From Halodesulfovibrio spirochaetisodalis (lineage in GTDB: Bacteria; Desulfobacterota; Desulfovibrionia; Desulfovibrionales; Desulfovibrionaceae), in the NCBI RefSeq assembly GCF_001672295.1, contig NZ_JXMS01000010.1, forward strand, positions 51,325-115,324: a DNA stretch of 64,000 nt. The letters run 5' to 3'. Made by a program: the position numbers and the translations under genes. Under the pieces are notes generated by a model. It worked only from the letters and a program-made list of their open reading frames with translations, was not told the origin of the DNA and ran no database searches. Of the stretch, positions 45,634 through 55,139 are shown piece after piece; position 1 is the first letter of the stretch; each line of letters opens with the position of its first letter.

Positions 45634-46971
45634 ATGAAACGCATTATTATCCTGATGCTTGCTTGTACTATGGTGCTTGGCGCTGTTGCTACAAGCTCAG
45701 CTACCGAATTTAAGGCAGCCGGTACACTCGACATGGCATTCCAGTGGCTGGACAACCCTGATCCAAAATCTGCTAACAACGGCGACTACTTCAACGCTAT
45801 CCAGCGTCTGCGTACCAAAATCGACATCATCGCCAACGAATCACTCAAGGGTGTTTACTACCTTGAAGTTGGTACAATCCGTTGGGGTGACCCAATCACT
45901 TTAGGCCGCGGAAGCGGTGGTGCACTTGGCGCTGACGGCGTTAACGTTGAAACCAAACGTCTCTACCTTGACTTCCAGGTACCTGACACTGAGCTTCAGT
46001 TACGTATGGGTATCCAGGGTCTCGCACTTCCTTCCCTTGCTAACAACAACCCTGTTCTTGATGATGACGTAGCAGCTATCGTAGCTAACTACTCTTTCAC
46101 AGATCAGTACAACATCGTAGCAGCTTGGGCACGTGCAGCTGACACTGAAAACTACAGCACTAACGGTAGCCCAACCAGCAAAACTAAATACGACGTATTC
46201 ACCGTTATCTTGGGTCTCAACTTTGAGCCTGTAACTCTCGTTCCTTACATCGCTTACGGTGCAATCGGCCGTAACGCTGACGTAAACTCCCGTGCTGGCG
46301 GCATCATCACCGCTACTGCTGACCGTGATGCATGGTGGCTCGGTCTTTCTGCTAAGTCCAATTACTGGGAAAACCTCAACTTAGCATTCGACTTCGTTTG
46401 GGGCTGGTCTGATGGTTCCGATATGGCTGTCGGCGCTGCTGGCAACCCTAACAGCCGTGACCAGAGTGGCTTCTACGCTCTCCTCCACGCTGATTACAAA
46501 ATGGAATACTTCACTCCTACTCTCGACCTCTGGTACTCATCTGGTGATGACGACAGCGTAACAGGCGACGGCGAATTCATGCCTGAAATCTCTGCTGGCG
46601 GTCTTGCTCTTACCAACCTCGGTACTGACGGTGGCTTCTTTGATACCACTGACAACGCATTCACAACTTCCGGTATCGGTACCTTTGGTGCAGTACTTGG
46701 ATTCACAGACTTCTCCTTTATTGAAGACGTAACTCACGATTTCAAAGTTGCTTACATGCAGGGTACTTCTGAGTACTCAAGCTCAAGCCTTGTTAACACT
46801 TTCCCAACTGACGAAGACCGTGCTTGGGAATTCAACCTCGATACTAACTGGCAGATGTACGAAAACCTCGCAGCTATCGTAGAACTCGGTTACCTCAACC
46901 CTGACTACAAAGGTGTTGACGGTGAAGAAGCTGTTTGGAAAGCTGCAATCGGCTTCCAGTACTCTTACTAG
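45634..46971 (+). CDS. Outer-membrane porin of the Desulfovibrio type
   Basis: The 445-residue precursor has a signal peptide (about 1-23, cleavage after SSA). The mature part alternates polar and hydrophobic residues with many aromatics, consistent with a large beta-barrel, and it ends in Gln-Tyr-Ser-Tyr, an aromatic C-terminus recognised by the BAM machinery. This is the homotrimeric-porin-like family abundant in sulfate reducers. Its codon use favours GCT, GTT and AAC, as expected for a highly expressed gene. A GAAGGA ribosome site and a structured leader precede it, and a strong terminator follows. Confidence 0.9.
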   Translation: MKRIIILMLACTMVLGAVATSSATEFKAAGTLDMAFQWLDNPDPKSANNGDYFNAIQRLRTKIDIIANESLKGVYYLEVGTIRWGDPITLGRGSGGALGADGVNVETKRLYLDFQVPDTELQLRMGIQGLALPSLANNNPVLDDDVAAIVANYSFTDQYNIVAAWARAADTENYSTNGSPTSKTKYDVFTVILGLNFEPVTLVPYIAYGAIGRNADVNSRAGGIITATADRDAWWLGLSAKSNYWENLNLAFDFVWGWSDGSDMAVGAAGNPNSRDQSGFYALLHADYKMEYFTPTLDLWYSSGDDDSVTGDGEFMPEISAGGLALTNLGTDGGFFDTTDNAFTTSGIGTFGAVLGFTDFSFIEDVTHDFKVAYMQGTSEYSSSSLVNTFPTDEDRAWEFNLDTNWQMYENLAAIVELGYLNPDYKGVDGEEAVWKAAIGFQYSY

Positions 46972-47020
46972 TTAATGTATCCGTGGTCAGGCGCATAACA
47001 GGCGCACACAATGCAGTCCC

Positions 47021-47052
47021 AGCCGGAGAGCACATGCTCTCCGGCTTTTTTA
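47021..47052 (+). terminator. Terminator of the porin gene
   Basis: Perfect 11-bp arms (47021-47031 with 47036-47046) and a T-run follow 50 bases after the stop. Confidence 0.93.
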
Positions 47053-47056
47053 TGCT

Positions 47057-47096
47057 AAAAAAAAACCGTGCATCATGTTCAACCACAATACACGGT
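47057..47096 (-). terminator. Terminator of the radical SAM gene
   Basis: On the minus strand ACCGTG and CACGGT (47091-47096 with 47065-47070) are followed by a long T-run. Confidence 0.7.
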
Positions 47097-47126
47097 AACT
47101 GTTGCGATCAGTTCAACAGCTCAAAA

Positions 47127-48137
47127 TCAATCAAGTTGAAAGATCGGCAGCTTCCAATGAACAACTTTTTCAGGAAGCACTCCATGCTCTGCCCAAAAAT
47201 GTTTGTGCACTCCTTTGTAGCCCCAAAGCTCACCCTGATATTTCTGCGGAAGAAACAGCCGTGAAAATGGTTTCTGGAGCTGCTGTATTTTCTCCATAAG
47301 CAACAGGCGCAACGCTTCACTGCGCACCATATTACCCATAGCCGGATGAAATGAGCCAGCAATCAGATTCTCGTTAAGCCCATCCTCCTGAGCAACACCA
47401 ATACGTATAACACGAATTCCATGCTGCCATAACGACAATAGCCCTTCTCCAAGCGCAGTAACTGTTTCTTCAAGAGTCCACGGCTGAAATTTACCCTGCG
47501 AAAACCAATGCGCCAGTACAGTATTCTTAAAAACGAGGCATGGATACAAGCGAACAACATCAGGAGAAAGCGCACAAGTTTTCGCAATATCATTCGTAAA
47601 AATTTCTGCATTCATTCCGGGAAGCCCGGGAAGAAGCTGAATACCGAGAGTGACATTAGCATTTTTGACAGTATTGCAAGCACTTACTATCACCTCTTCA
47701 GTATAACCGCGCTTGCTATTCGCTAATACTTTGTTATTATACGTTTGTACGCCCAATTCTACCGTGCGCAGACCTCCATCACGCAGTTCAGACAACTCCT
47801 CCTGATTAATCGCGTCAGGACGCGTTGAACAGCGCACACCGCTCACTACGCCAGATTCTGTAAATTGTGCAGCAAGAGCAACAAAACGTTTTTGCCACAC
47901 AAACGGAAGAGCGGTGAAGGTTCCACCGTAGAATGCAACCTCATATCCGGCTCCGGACTCCGCACCTTCAAGAGTGGCTTGTAACGCACTGTAAACATGC
48001 TCTAATTGCGCCTTAGCTCTTCCTGTCTGGACTGTCTGAGCACAATACACGCATCGTGTTTTACAACCTGCAAATGGCATGAACACAGGTAAAATGCGGA
48101 TTTTTCGACCGGCAGGTTCCGGGTGAGAAAAAATCAT
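47127..48137 (-). CDS. Radical SAM protein, Elp3/HemN-like
   Basis: The 336-residue protein has the radical SAM cluster motif CKTRCVYC (near residues 25-32), the FYGGTFTALP (GGE-like) segment, VELGVQTYNN and a GIQLLPGLPG turn, matching the Elp3/oxygen-independent coproporphyrinogen oxidase-like branch. There is no acetyltransferase domain, so it is not full Elp3. The substrate is unknown; RNA modification or a cofactor step is plausible. It is convergent with the porin and monocistronic. Confidence 0.88.
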   Translation of the reverse strand: MIFSHPEPAGRKIRILPVFMPFAGCKTRCVYCAQTVQTGRAKAQLEHVYSALQATLEGAESGAGYEVAFYGGTFTALPFVWQKRFVALAAQFTESGVVSGVRCSTRPDAINQEELSELRDGGLRTVELGVQTYNNKVLANSKRGYTEEVIVSACNTVKNANVTLGIQLLPGLPGMNAEIFTNDIAKTCALSPDVVRLYPCLVFKNTVLAHWFSQGKFQPWTLEETVTALGEGLLSLWQHGIRVIRIGVAQEDGLNENLIAGSFHPAMGNMVRSEALRLLLMEKIQQLQKPFSRLFLPQKYQGELWGYKGVHKHFWAEHGVLPEKVVHWKLPIFQLD

Positions 48138-48425
48138 TTAGGACGTAACCACCTTTATGTATTAATCTTTTTTGATTTTATTTTACATTCTTTTGTTCTG
48201 AACAACATATTTCACACTGCCAGACGTCAGGAAACACCTCAAAACTGCGGTTTTCCCCTGAAACAGAAGGTTTCGTCAGTTCAATATTGTAAACACATAA
48301 AATTACGTAAAAAAACTTGATTGCTTACATAAATTGAGTATATACACAGCCCGACACACGTCTGGAAAAGATAAAATCATCCAGACGATTACCTGAACAA
48401 TGTAACAAAAAATCATTACTGCACT

Positions 48426-48842
48426 ATGAGTACTCAAGATTGTATTTTTTGCAAGATTATCAAAGGCGAGATTCCGTGCGCGGAAATTTACTCAGACGAC
48501 AACGTACTGGCTTTTCTCGACATTGGTCCGGTAAGCAAAGGTCATACGCTAATTATTCCTAAACAGCATTTTCCGAATATCTTTGATATTCCTGCTGAAC
48601 TTGCCCCTGCCATCATGCATGCACAGAAGATTGTAGGCAAAGCTATACTTGCCACTACGGGGGCAACAGGGTTGAATATATTCATGAACAACCACTCTGA
48701 TGCCGGCCAGCTTGTTTTTCATGCTCACTGGCATCTGATTCCTCGCTTCAGTAATGATGGGCTGAAGCATTGGCCACAGGCAGCATACGACTCTATTGAA
48801 GAGGCACAGCATTTAGCCACCAGCATTCGGCAGCACATATAA
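48426..48842 (+). CDS. HIT-family nucleotide-binding protein
   Basis: The 138-residue protein has the N-terminal CIFCKIIKGEIPC zinc/structural segment, GHTLIIPK and the histidine triad QLVFHAHWHLIPR, the usual HIT hydrolase site for AMP-linked substrates. It probably shares a transcript with the HU-like gene 32 bases downstream. Confidence 0.93.
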   Translation: MSTQDCIFCKIIKGEIPCAEIYSDDNVLAFLDIGPVSKGHTLIIPKQHFPNIFDIPAELAPAIMHAQKIVGKAILATTGATGLNIFMNNHSDAGQLVFHAHWHLIPRFSNDGLKHWPQAAYDSIEEAQHLATSIRQHI

Positions 48843-48874
48843 GAGCCGTTACCCCACGAAAATGGGAGGATAAT

Positions 48875-49165
48875 ATGGAAGGGAAAACCCTTACAAAAGC
48901 TGATATTGTAGATTCTATCTACGAGAAAACTGACAGGAACCGTGCAGAGGTTAAAAACCTCGTAGAATCCTTGTTAGATATTATGAAAAGTGCAATCAAA
49001 AAAGATCACGCACTTCTTATCAGCGGATTCGGTAAACTCGAAGCTTATGACAAAAAAGCTCGTAAAGGCCGCAACCCGCAGACCGACGAAACTATCACTC
49101 TGCCTCCGCGCAAAGTAGTAGTATTCCGTCTGTCCCGCAAATTCCGCGCTGAACTTAACGGTTAA
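48875..49165 (+). CDS. HU/IHF-family DNA-binding protein
   Basis: The 96-residue protein has GFGKLEAYDKKARKGRNPQT (about 50-70) with the DNA-intercalating Pro and two C-terminal strands rich in Arg/Lys. The arrangement (HIT gene, then this gene, then a terminator) suggests an operon. It is paralogous to the 22398-22673 gene; the two could pair as IHF subunits or act separately. GGGAGG precedes the ATG. Confidence 0.93.
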   Translation: MEGKTLTKADIVDSIYEKTDRNRAEVKNLVESLLDIMKSAIKKDHALLISGFGKLEAYDKKARKGRNPQTDETITLPPRKVVVFRLSRKFRAELNG

Positions 49166-49204
49166 GCCCGGTTTGTCAGGCGCAGCAGCGCCTGTGCAGC
49201 TAAT

Positions 49205-49236
49205 AAAAAAAACCCGCATTACGCGGGTTTTTTTTA
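49205..49236. terminator. Bidirectional terminator after the HU-like gene
   Basis: CCCGC and GCGGG arms lie between A8 and T8 runs, giving a strong hairpin between converging genes. Confidence 0.9.
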
Positions 49237-49239
49237 TTA

Positions 49240-49968
49240 CTATCTGCCGGCATAGATAAATGCACCGGAATATTTATTATCAAGAGAATTCCGCGCGCGT
49301 TCTGCAGCTCCGTATGTGAAATACGGCCCCACCTGAACCTTCCATATGCCTCTGTTCAAGTCCTGACGCAAACGGCATGATCGCCCTGATTGAACAAGAC
49401 GCTTGCGAAGTGTCTGGGCATTAAACTTATCATCAAATGACCCCACCTGAACATAGAACGTGCCACTGGTGTTTTTTTTTGCAGATGCAACAACGCTGTG
49501 ATTGGGTCCCCCGATGGCGACAATCTTGACAGGTGCTGTTCCCGGCCCGAGCATGCCAAGCTTTTTTGCAGCCGTGTATGTCAAATCGATTACGCGCCCT
49601 TTCACAAAAGGGCCTCTGTCATTTACGCGGACAACAATAGAGCGTTTATTGGTCTTGTTTGTAACACGCACCATTGTACCGAACGGCAAATTTTTATGCG
49701 CAGCAGTCATGCCGTACATATTATACCGTTCACCATTGGCTGTTTTTTTACCGTGAAATTTTTTACCGTACCAGGAAGCTTTGCCATGCTGTACAAAGCC
49801 ATTCGACGAAGCGAGTTTATGGTACTTTTTCCCCCAGACAGTATACGTACCGGCGCTTTGAGACTTTGATCGTGTAGAGGGGGCATGCGGTGTTCCAATA
49901 TGACTTTTCCCGCAACCTGCAAGCGAAAACGACAAAGCAATACAAAGCGAAAGAATTACGATTCGCAA
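49240..49968 (-). CDS. rlpA: RlpA-like septal lipoprotein (DPBB and SPOR domains)
   Basis: The 242-residue lipoprotein has a lipobox SLAGC (Cys 19), a double-psi beta-barrel domain (about 60-150, [19 protein letters not shown] in parts, and RVNDRGPF), and a C-terminal SPOR domain (about 167-242) that binds denuded peptidoglycan. RlpA is a lytic transglycosylase acting at septa. The DPBB catalytic Asp in NDRGPF is present. It is monocistronic. Confidence 0.93.
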   Translation of the reverse strand: MRIVILSLCIALSFSLAGCGKSHIGTPHAPSTRSKSQSAGTYTVWGKKYHKLASSNGFVQHGKASWYGKKFHGKKTANGERYNMYGMTAAHKNLPFGTMVRVTNKTNKRSIVVRVNDRGPFVKGRVIDLTYTAAKKLGMLGPGTAPVKIVAIGGPNHSVVASAKKNTSGTFYVQVGSFDDKFNAQTLRKRLVQSGRSCRLRQDLNRGIWKVQVGPYFTYGAAERARNSLDNKYSGAFIYAGR

Positions 49969-50025
49969 CGAATACTCCTAAAAAATAAGACATCAGAAAA
50001 AGGGTACCCGTTGGCTATAATATTA

Positions 50026-50062
50026 AAAGAACGCATGCTGCAAGAGGCAACATGCGTTCTTT
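50026..50062 (-). terminator. Terminator after the lyase-Cache gene
   Basis: Perfect 12-bp arms (50026-50037 with 50051-50062) with AT-rich ends lie just past the 50080 stop. Confidence 0.75.
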
Positions 50063-50079
50063 AATAGTCTTTACGTTAT

Positions 50080-51903
50080 CTAACAAAGAGTATCTGGTTT
50101 GCGTTCTTCTTCAAGCTCGCACTCACGCTGGAGCAGCTGCTCGAGCATGATGTCTGCGCCAATGACGCCGGTAATATTATCATCACCGTCTGTAACCGGA
50201 GCAGATACCGTCAGGATCAGCTGACCTGTAAAGTGCGATGTATACAGATTGGTAATATGCAGCTTGCCAGTCTGTACCGGCTTCTGGAACCATTCTCGGG
50301 ATGAGAAATCAAACCCGATTCCAAGCTCGTCGTACTTCTCTTTAAAGCGGGTATCTGTAATTTCAGCAGCAATCAGTCCACCCTCATTATCGGTAAGGTA
50401 GAGGTACTGAATAAACGGATACTCTTTTACAAAGTTTGTCAGACAACCGTAGTTTTCTTTTGCAAGAATCACGTTGCAGTCAACGGACAGCTTTGTAATG
50501 AGATGCGCAGCAAGAATGTGTGCAACCTCTTTAAGGTTGTCAAAGTCAGTACGGAACATTTCCGGCATATATCTACGAACGAGTCGTTCCATTTCCTTGT
50601 TAGAAACAGAGGTTGAACGGCCGTTCTCGTATGCCTCCATGATGCGCTTGTACACCTTGCCTACTGCAGGATGACGCTTGGAAACCTCACTGTCGCCAGT
50701 CAGCTTCAGTGTCTGGTTAATCCAGTACGCAACCCCAGCCCTGCCTGACTTATCTGTGATAATGATAGGTACAGGACGATTAAGCAGGCGGGAGGTATCA
50801 AAGACGTTGTAGATTTCCTCGTTCTTTGCGAGTCCGTCCACATGAATACCCGCACTGGTTGCGTTAAAGTCACGTCCGACAAACGGATAGTTGTCCGCAA
50901 CTTTATATTCCAGCTCTTTTTCAAAATATTCACTGATCTCACTGATTACGCGAGTATCGGCTGCTTCATCATCACCGGTAAGTGAAATGTATTCAATAAT
51001 AAGCGCCTCAATCGGCGAGTTACCGGTTCGTTCACCAAAGCCGAGTAATGTCCCGTTTGCTCCGGCACAGCCATGCAGCCATGCTGTTACTGCATTAACC
51101 AGTGTTTTATGAAAATCGTTATGTCCGTGCCATTCAAGCCATTCACTCGGCACACCTACCTCATCCGTAAATGCACGCACAATACGTGGAACAGAACGCG
51201 GAAGCGTTGCTCCCGGATACGGCACACCATATCCCATGGTGTCACACATACGGATTTTAACCGGCAACCCGCTCTGACGGGAAAGTTCCATCAGCTTTTC
51301 TGCAAACGGCAGGCAGAATCCATAGATATCTGCGCGGGTAATGTCCTCAAAATGACAGCGGGGTGAAATTCCCCATGCAAGAGCCTGCTCAACCACCTCA
51401 AGGTAGTTGCGCATTGCCTTTTCACGATCAAGGCCAAGTTTAAGATAAATATGGTAGTCAGAGACCGAGGTCAGCATACCGACCTCTCTGAACTCCATGC
51501 TCTTGGCTATTTTCAGGTCATCTTTATGGGCACGTATCCATCCTGTAATTTCAGGATATTTGTAGCCCCTTGACCGGCAGGCATCAATGGCACGTTTATC
51601 TTTATCTGAGTACATAAAGAACTCGGAAGCACGGACAAGCCCGCTTCTGCCACCGAGTCTGTGCAGCATGTCAAAGATAGTTTCAATCTGTTTTACCGTG
51701 TACGGAGGTCTTGCCTGCTGACCATCCCGAAATGTCGTATCGGTGATGAACATTGGCTCCGCTGGACGCGGCGCCACCAAAACATCATCAAACGCGATAC
51801 GGCTGATCTGCTTATAGGGATACAGATCGCGGAAATACTCACCTTGTTCAAGGTTCTCAAGTTTAAGTTTCGACGTCGCGCGATTTAGATGAAACAAGGT
51901 CAC
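50080..51903 (-). CDS. LeuA/HMGL-like lyase fused to a C-terminal Cache-type domain
   Basis: Residues about 50-340 form an HMGL/DRE-TIM barrel: ITDTTFRDGQQ at its start and the metal-binding EWHGHNDFHK near 265, like isopropylmalate or homocitrate synthases. Residues about 340-470 resemble the linker region of such enzymes. Residues about 490-600 look like a Cache/PDC sensor: YLYLTDNEGGLIAA, then DFSSREWFQKPV, ITNLYTS, SAPVTD and GVIGADIML. No signal peptide or membrane segment is present, so the sensor-like part is cytosolic. GTG start with GGAGGG 9 bases upstream. Substrate unknown. Confidence 0.88.
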   Translation of the reverse strand: MTLFHLNRATSKLKLENLEQGEYFRDLYPYKQISRIAFDDVLVAPRPAEPMFITDTTFRDGQQARPPYTVKQIETIFDMLHRLGGRSGLVRASEFFMYSDKDKRAIDACRSRGYKYPEITGWIRAHKDDLKIAKSMEFREVGMLTSVSDYHIYLKLGLDREKAMRNYLEVVEQALAWGISPRCHFEDITRADIYGFCLPFAEKLMELSRQSGLPVKIRMCDTMGYGVPYPGATLPRSVPRIVRAFTDEVGVPSEWLEWHGHNDFHKTLVNAVTAWLHGCAGANGTLLGFGERTGNSPIEALIIEYISLTGDDEAADTRVISEISEYFEKELEYKVADNYPFVGRDFNATSAGIHVDGLAKNEEIYNVFDTSRLLNRPVPIIITDKSGRAGVAYWINQTLKLTGDSEVSKRHPAVGKVYKRIMEAYENGRSTSVSNKEMERLVRRYMPEMFRTDFDNLKEVAHILAAHLITKLSVDCNVILAKENYGCLTNFVKEYPFIQYLYLTDNEGGLIAAEITDTRFKEKYDELGIGFDFSSREWFQKPVQTGKLHITNLYTSHFTGQLILTVSAPVTDGDDNITGVIGADIMLEQLLQRECELEEERKPDTLC

Positions 51904-52687
51904 AGTTCTTTACCCTCCTTGGAGACGAGTCCATTAACAATTCTTCAATATGTTGGCGCATTGCGGCAGCTCTGGTACACGCAGAGTTAAGCTGCGCTGC
52001 TTCTGTAGCTGCCTCCAACGCCTCATCCAGGCGTCCTCCTTCCGAAAGCCCTTCTGCGGCCAGAATATACATTTCTTCCGGCACCGTTCCGTAGATAGAA
52101 GAGATTAACGTGTCATAGTCCTTGCCGAATACGTTACGCACAAGCGTGTTTCTTGAATAAAACAAGCGGGCAAGCAGACGGTTCTGCCTGTGGTGCGCAC
52201 CATAGATACAAAAGAGAGTCTTGCAGCGTGCAAGTAAAAACGAAATACGCGCAATTTCGCGGGACATACTCTCACGGGTCTCCCCGAGCAGCTGCGAAAA
52301 AGGCTCCACGATATCCTGAATGCCATCTTCAGCTGCAGGCTGCTCCATTGCCAGAAACAACGGGGCGTAATGCTGCTGTTGATACGCATCCTCTTTTAAC
52401 TTGATACATTCATGAAAAACATAGCTGATCGCCCAGTCCAGCGCTTTGGCAACCACAGGCGCCTGTGCATCTGTTCTGAGCAGATGATGAGCGGTATCCT
52501 TCAAACGCCAGAGCAACCCTTTGTTCATAGAGCTGCCCAGCAGGTCACGCACTTGTGTAAACGAAACCGCTCCAGAATCTGCAAACCGTGCAAATTGCTC
52601 TTCAAGAATGCTCGATACCATACAAAAATCACGCATAATATCGCGCGCAAACTCTTCTCTATTGGCTTCTATCCATCGGCGGGACAT
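51863..52687 (-). CDS. Helical protein overlapping the lyase-Cache gene
   Basis: The 274-residue protein is almost fully helical and ends with a TPR-like stretch (about 210-255, EEMYILAAEGLSEGGRLDEALEAATEAAQLN in parts). Its 3' end overlaps the lyase gene by 41 bases in another frame, so the two are translationally linked and probably functionally related. I start at 52687, where GAGGTGAT precedes the ATG. I do not recognise the family. Confidence 0.8.
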   Translation of the reverse strand: MSRRWIEANREEFARDIMRDFCMVSSILEEQFARFADSGAVSFTQVRDLLGSSMNKGLLWRLKDTAHHLLRTDAQAPVVAKALDWAISYVFHECIKLKEDAYQQQHYAPLFLAMEQPAAEDGIQDIVEPFSQLLGETRESMSREIARISFLLARCKTLFCIYGAHHRQNRLLARLFYSRNTLVRNVFGKDYDTLISSIYGTVPEEMYILAAEGLSEGGRLDEALEAATEAAQLNSACTRAAAMRQHIEELLMDSSPRRVKNCDLVSSKSRDVET

Positions 52688-52946
52688 GATCACCTCATCT
52701 ATTGTTGCATCGGTCACAGTACACAATTTTACAAAAAAGGCAAAATTGACAACTCAACAAATTCCTCAGTCTACTTTCCGCAGCTAAAAACAGGTTCAAC
52801 TGCCAGAGTTCGTTGATTATTCAACTGAACGATTTTCCGCGCAAGATGTTTTTTGATCAACATACGCATGAAAACCATTTTCCATTATTCTTACTGCAAC
52901 CCATGAGACTAACATTATATATACGCACTGCTCTACACAGGTAGTT

Positions 52947-52982
52947 AAAAAAATAACGGCAATGCTGAATTCAGCACTGCCG
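52947..52982 (-). terminator. Terminator after the 53026-53283 gene
   Basis: CGGCAATGCTGAA and TTCAGCACTGCCG arms (52957-52969 with 52970-52982) pair with one mismatch; the minus strand ends in a T7 run. Confidence 0.85.
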
Positions 52983-53025
52983 CTAGTTGCATACAAAGCA
53001 CATGTATACATGCAGCCCAAGGCTG

Positions 53026-53283
53026 CTAATTTTCGTTAAGTAACACTTTTGCAACAGAAATATCGTAGAAAAGCATAGGGTCAGCATCGCGCCCCATCTC
53101 TTTGTACATTTCTGCCGCCTGTTTAATGGCTTCGTACGGCACCCAGCCGTGCTGATCCCATACCTGTTCGTTATCTGCACGCCAGAGACGAAACTCAACA
53201 TCATCTGCGTTGCGACGAACATACACACGGGTTTTTTTATCATTCGGTGCCGGATAGTAGTAGTGTCCAAGCTGATCTTTCAT
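53026..53283 (-). CDS. Small conserved protein next to dsrAB
   Basis: The 85-residue protein starts at an ATG (53283) with GAGG 6 bases upstream. It has YYYPAPNDKKTRVYVRR, FRLWRADNEQVWDQHGW and a C-terminal helix. It lies divergent from dsrA. I recall a small unnamed gene at a similar position in other Desulfovibrio genomes; function is unknown. Confidence 0.75.
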   Translation of the reverse strand: MKDQLGHYYYPAPNDKKTRVYVRRNADDVEFRLWRADNEQVWDQHGWVPYEAIKQAAEMYKEMGRDADPMLFYDISVAKVLLNEN

Positions 53284-53612
53284 TGCAAACCTCACATAGT
53301 TCTTGAGTGGCTTTGACCTTATTTACGCATTCAGGTCAAGCCTGCTGACAGCCGATTTTTGTAAGTTAACGACAGCTCGTTTGCACAGCAGGATATTTTA
53401 CATCTTATTACACTTTGTGTTTTTTACTTTTTTCATACAAACGGCGCTTTGTGAAAAAAAGAACTTATAAAAATATGCACTTTCTTTTTATGAAAGTTCG
53501 TTATGTTAGCACCCCGCTGCAAACTTAAATTGTCAGCGTATAACGGGCGGTTTGCGTTGTTTTTCTGCAACTTAGAAATAGAGAATGCTATACACAAACT
53601 TATGAAATCTCC

Positions 53613-53641
53613 TTGACAAACCGAGGCGATCTTTCTAGCAA
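53613..53641 (+). promoter_or_regulatory. Candidate dsr promoter
   Basis: A consensus TTGACA (53613-53618) lies 17 bases before TAGCAA (53636-53641). The -10 is weak, so activation is possible. It predicts a leader of about 160 bases. Confidence 0.4.
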
Positions 53642-53704
53642 GAGATAACTTTGTCCAAAAAATCACGCCCTTTTTCAGGAACAAAATCTTAGACCAGATT
53701 TACT

Positions 53705-53714
53705 CCTTATAAGG
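53705..53714. promoter_or_regulatory. Palindrome in the dsrA leader
   Basis: CCTTATAAGG is a perfect 10-base palindrome, 94 bases before the dsrA start. It may be an operator or an alternative -10 region. Confidence 0.35.
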
Positions 53715-53807
53715 TGCGTCCATCTCGACCGCTCCTCAGATCGCCTGCGGTGGGATGGAAAGTGTCTGGTGTAAAAACACATACCAACTTTTTGTGGAGG
53801 TAAGGTA

Positions 53808-55121
53808 ATGGCGAAACACGCAACTCCTATGTTGGATCAGCTCGAAAGCGGCCCATGGCCAAGCTTTGTATCCGACATTAAGCAGGAGGCAGCAAACCGT
53901 GCTGCTAACCCTAAAGGTCTTGATTACCAGATCCCTGTAGATTGTCCTGACGATCTCCTCGGTGTTCTGGAACTTTCTTACAACGACGGTGAAACTCACT
54001 GGAAACACGGCGGTATCGTAGGCGTATTCGGTTACGGTGGCGGCGTTATTGGTCGTTACTGTGACCAGCCAGAGCAGTTCCCTGGCGTTGCTCATTTCCA
54101 CACCGTACGTTTGAACCAGCCTGCTGGTAAATACTACACCACTGATTTCCTCCGTCAGCTCTGTGACATCTGGGACCTCCGTGGCTCTGGTCTTACCAAC
54201 ATGCACGGTGCAACAGGTGACATCGTACTTCTCGGTACCACTACTCCTCAGCTCGAGGAAATCTTCTGGGAAGTAACTCACGATCTCAACAACGACCTCG
54301 GTGGTTCCGGTTCTAACCTCCGTACTCCAGCAGCGTGTCTCGGTGAGTCCCGTTGTCAGTACGCATGTTACGACACTCAGGCTTGTTCTTACAACCTGAC
54401 CATGGAATACCAGGACGAACTTCACCGTCCAGCGTTCCCATACAAGTTTAAATTCAAGTTCGACGGCTGTCCTAACGGTTGTGTAGCTGCTATGGCTCGC
54501 TCCGACTTCTCAGTTGTTGGTACTTGGAAAGATAGCATCAAAATCGATCAGGAAGCTGTAGCTGCTTACGTTGCTGGCGAATTCAAGCCAAACGCAGGCG
54601 CACACTCCGGTAAAGATTGGGGTGCATTCGACATCGAAGCTGAAGTTATTAACCGTTGTCCTTCCGCTGCTATGAAGTGGGAAGGTGGCAAACTCGCTAT
54701 CGATCGTTCTGAATGTGTTCGTTGTATGCACTGCATCAACACCATGCCTCGTGCTCTGCGTATCGGTGACGAACGTGGCGCTTCCATCCTCTGTGGTGCG
54801 AAAGCTCCTATCCTCGACGGTGCTCAGATGTCTTCCCTCGTAGTTCCTTTTGTTGAAGCAAAAGACGACTTTGATGAAATCAAAGAAGTTGTAGAAAACA
54901 TTTGGGATTGGTGGATGGAAGAAGGTAAGAACCGCGAGCGTCTCGGTGAGACCATGCGTCGTCTTTCCCTCCAGAAGCTCCTCGAAGTTGTTGGTCAGGA
55001 ACCAACTGCTCGCAACGTACAGGAACCTCGTCACAACCCATACATCTTCTTCAAAGAAGAAGAAGTACCTGGTGGTTGGGACCGTGACATCAACGAATAC
55101 CGTAAGCGCCACCAGCGCTAA
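53808..55121 (+). CDS. dsrA: Dissimilatory sulfite reductase alpha subunit
   Basis: DsrA and DsrB form the alpha2beta2 enzyme that reduces sulfite in sulfate respiration, passing sulfur to DsrC. The 437-residue protein has the coupled siroheme/4Fe-4S cysteines at 177, 183, 221 and 225 (CLGESRCQYAC and CPNGC) and the ferredoxin-domain cysteines at 284, 303, 306 and 309 (NRCPSAAM and CVRCMHC), the positions I recall for the Desulfovibrio vulgaris enzyme. GGAGG lies 7 bases before the ATG. Codon use is strongly biased, as expected for one of the most abundant proteins. Confidence 0.98.
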   Translation: MAKHATPMLDQLESGPWPSFVSDIKQEAANRAANPKGLDYQIPVDCPDDLLGVLELSYNDGETHWKHGGIVGVFGYGGGVIGRYCDQPEQFPGVAHFHTVRLNQPAGKYYTTDFLRQLCDIWDLRGSGLTNMHGATGDIVLLGTTTPQLEEIFWEVTHDLNNDLGGSGSNLRTPAACLGESRCQYACYDTQACSYNLTMEYQDELHRPAFPYKFKFKFDGCPNGCVAAMARSDFSVVGTWKDSIKIDQEAVAAYVAGEFKPNAGAHSGKDWGAFDIEAEVINRCPSAAMKWEGGKLAIDRSECVRCMHCINTMPRALRIGDERGASILCGAKAPILDGAQMSSLVVPFVEAKDDFDEIKEVVENIWDWWMEEGKNRERLGETMRRLSLQKLLEVVGQEPTARNVQEPRHNPYIFFKEEEVPGGWDRDINEYRKRHQR

Positions 55122-55139
55122 GAAGAGGAGTACAATAAC

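Larger units (their letters stand above)
53284..53807. other. Divergent regulatory region upstream of dsrA
   Basis: The 524 bases contain no convincing gene. They hold an imperfect inverted repeat with arms near 53461-53473 and 53493-53508, a candidate promoter at 53613-53641, a perfect CCTTATAAGG palindrome (53705-53714) and the dsrA ribosome site. Confidence 0.6.

Noticed and set aside
53736..54425. 229-codon minus-strand frame
   Set aside because: It is antisense to dsrA and explained by the same codon bias.
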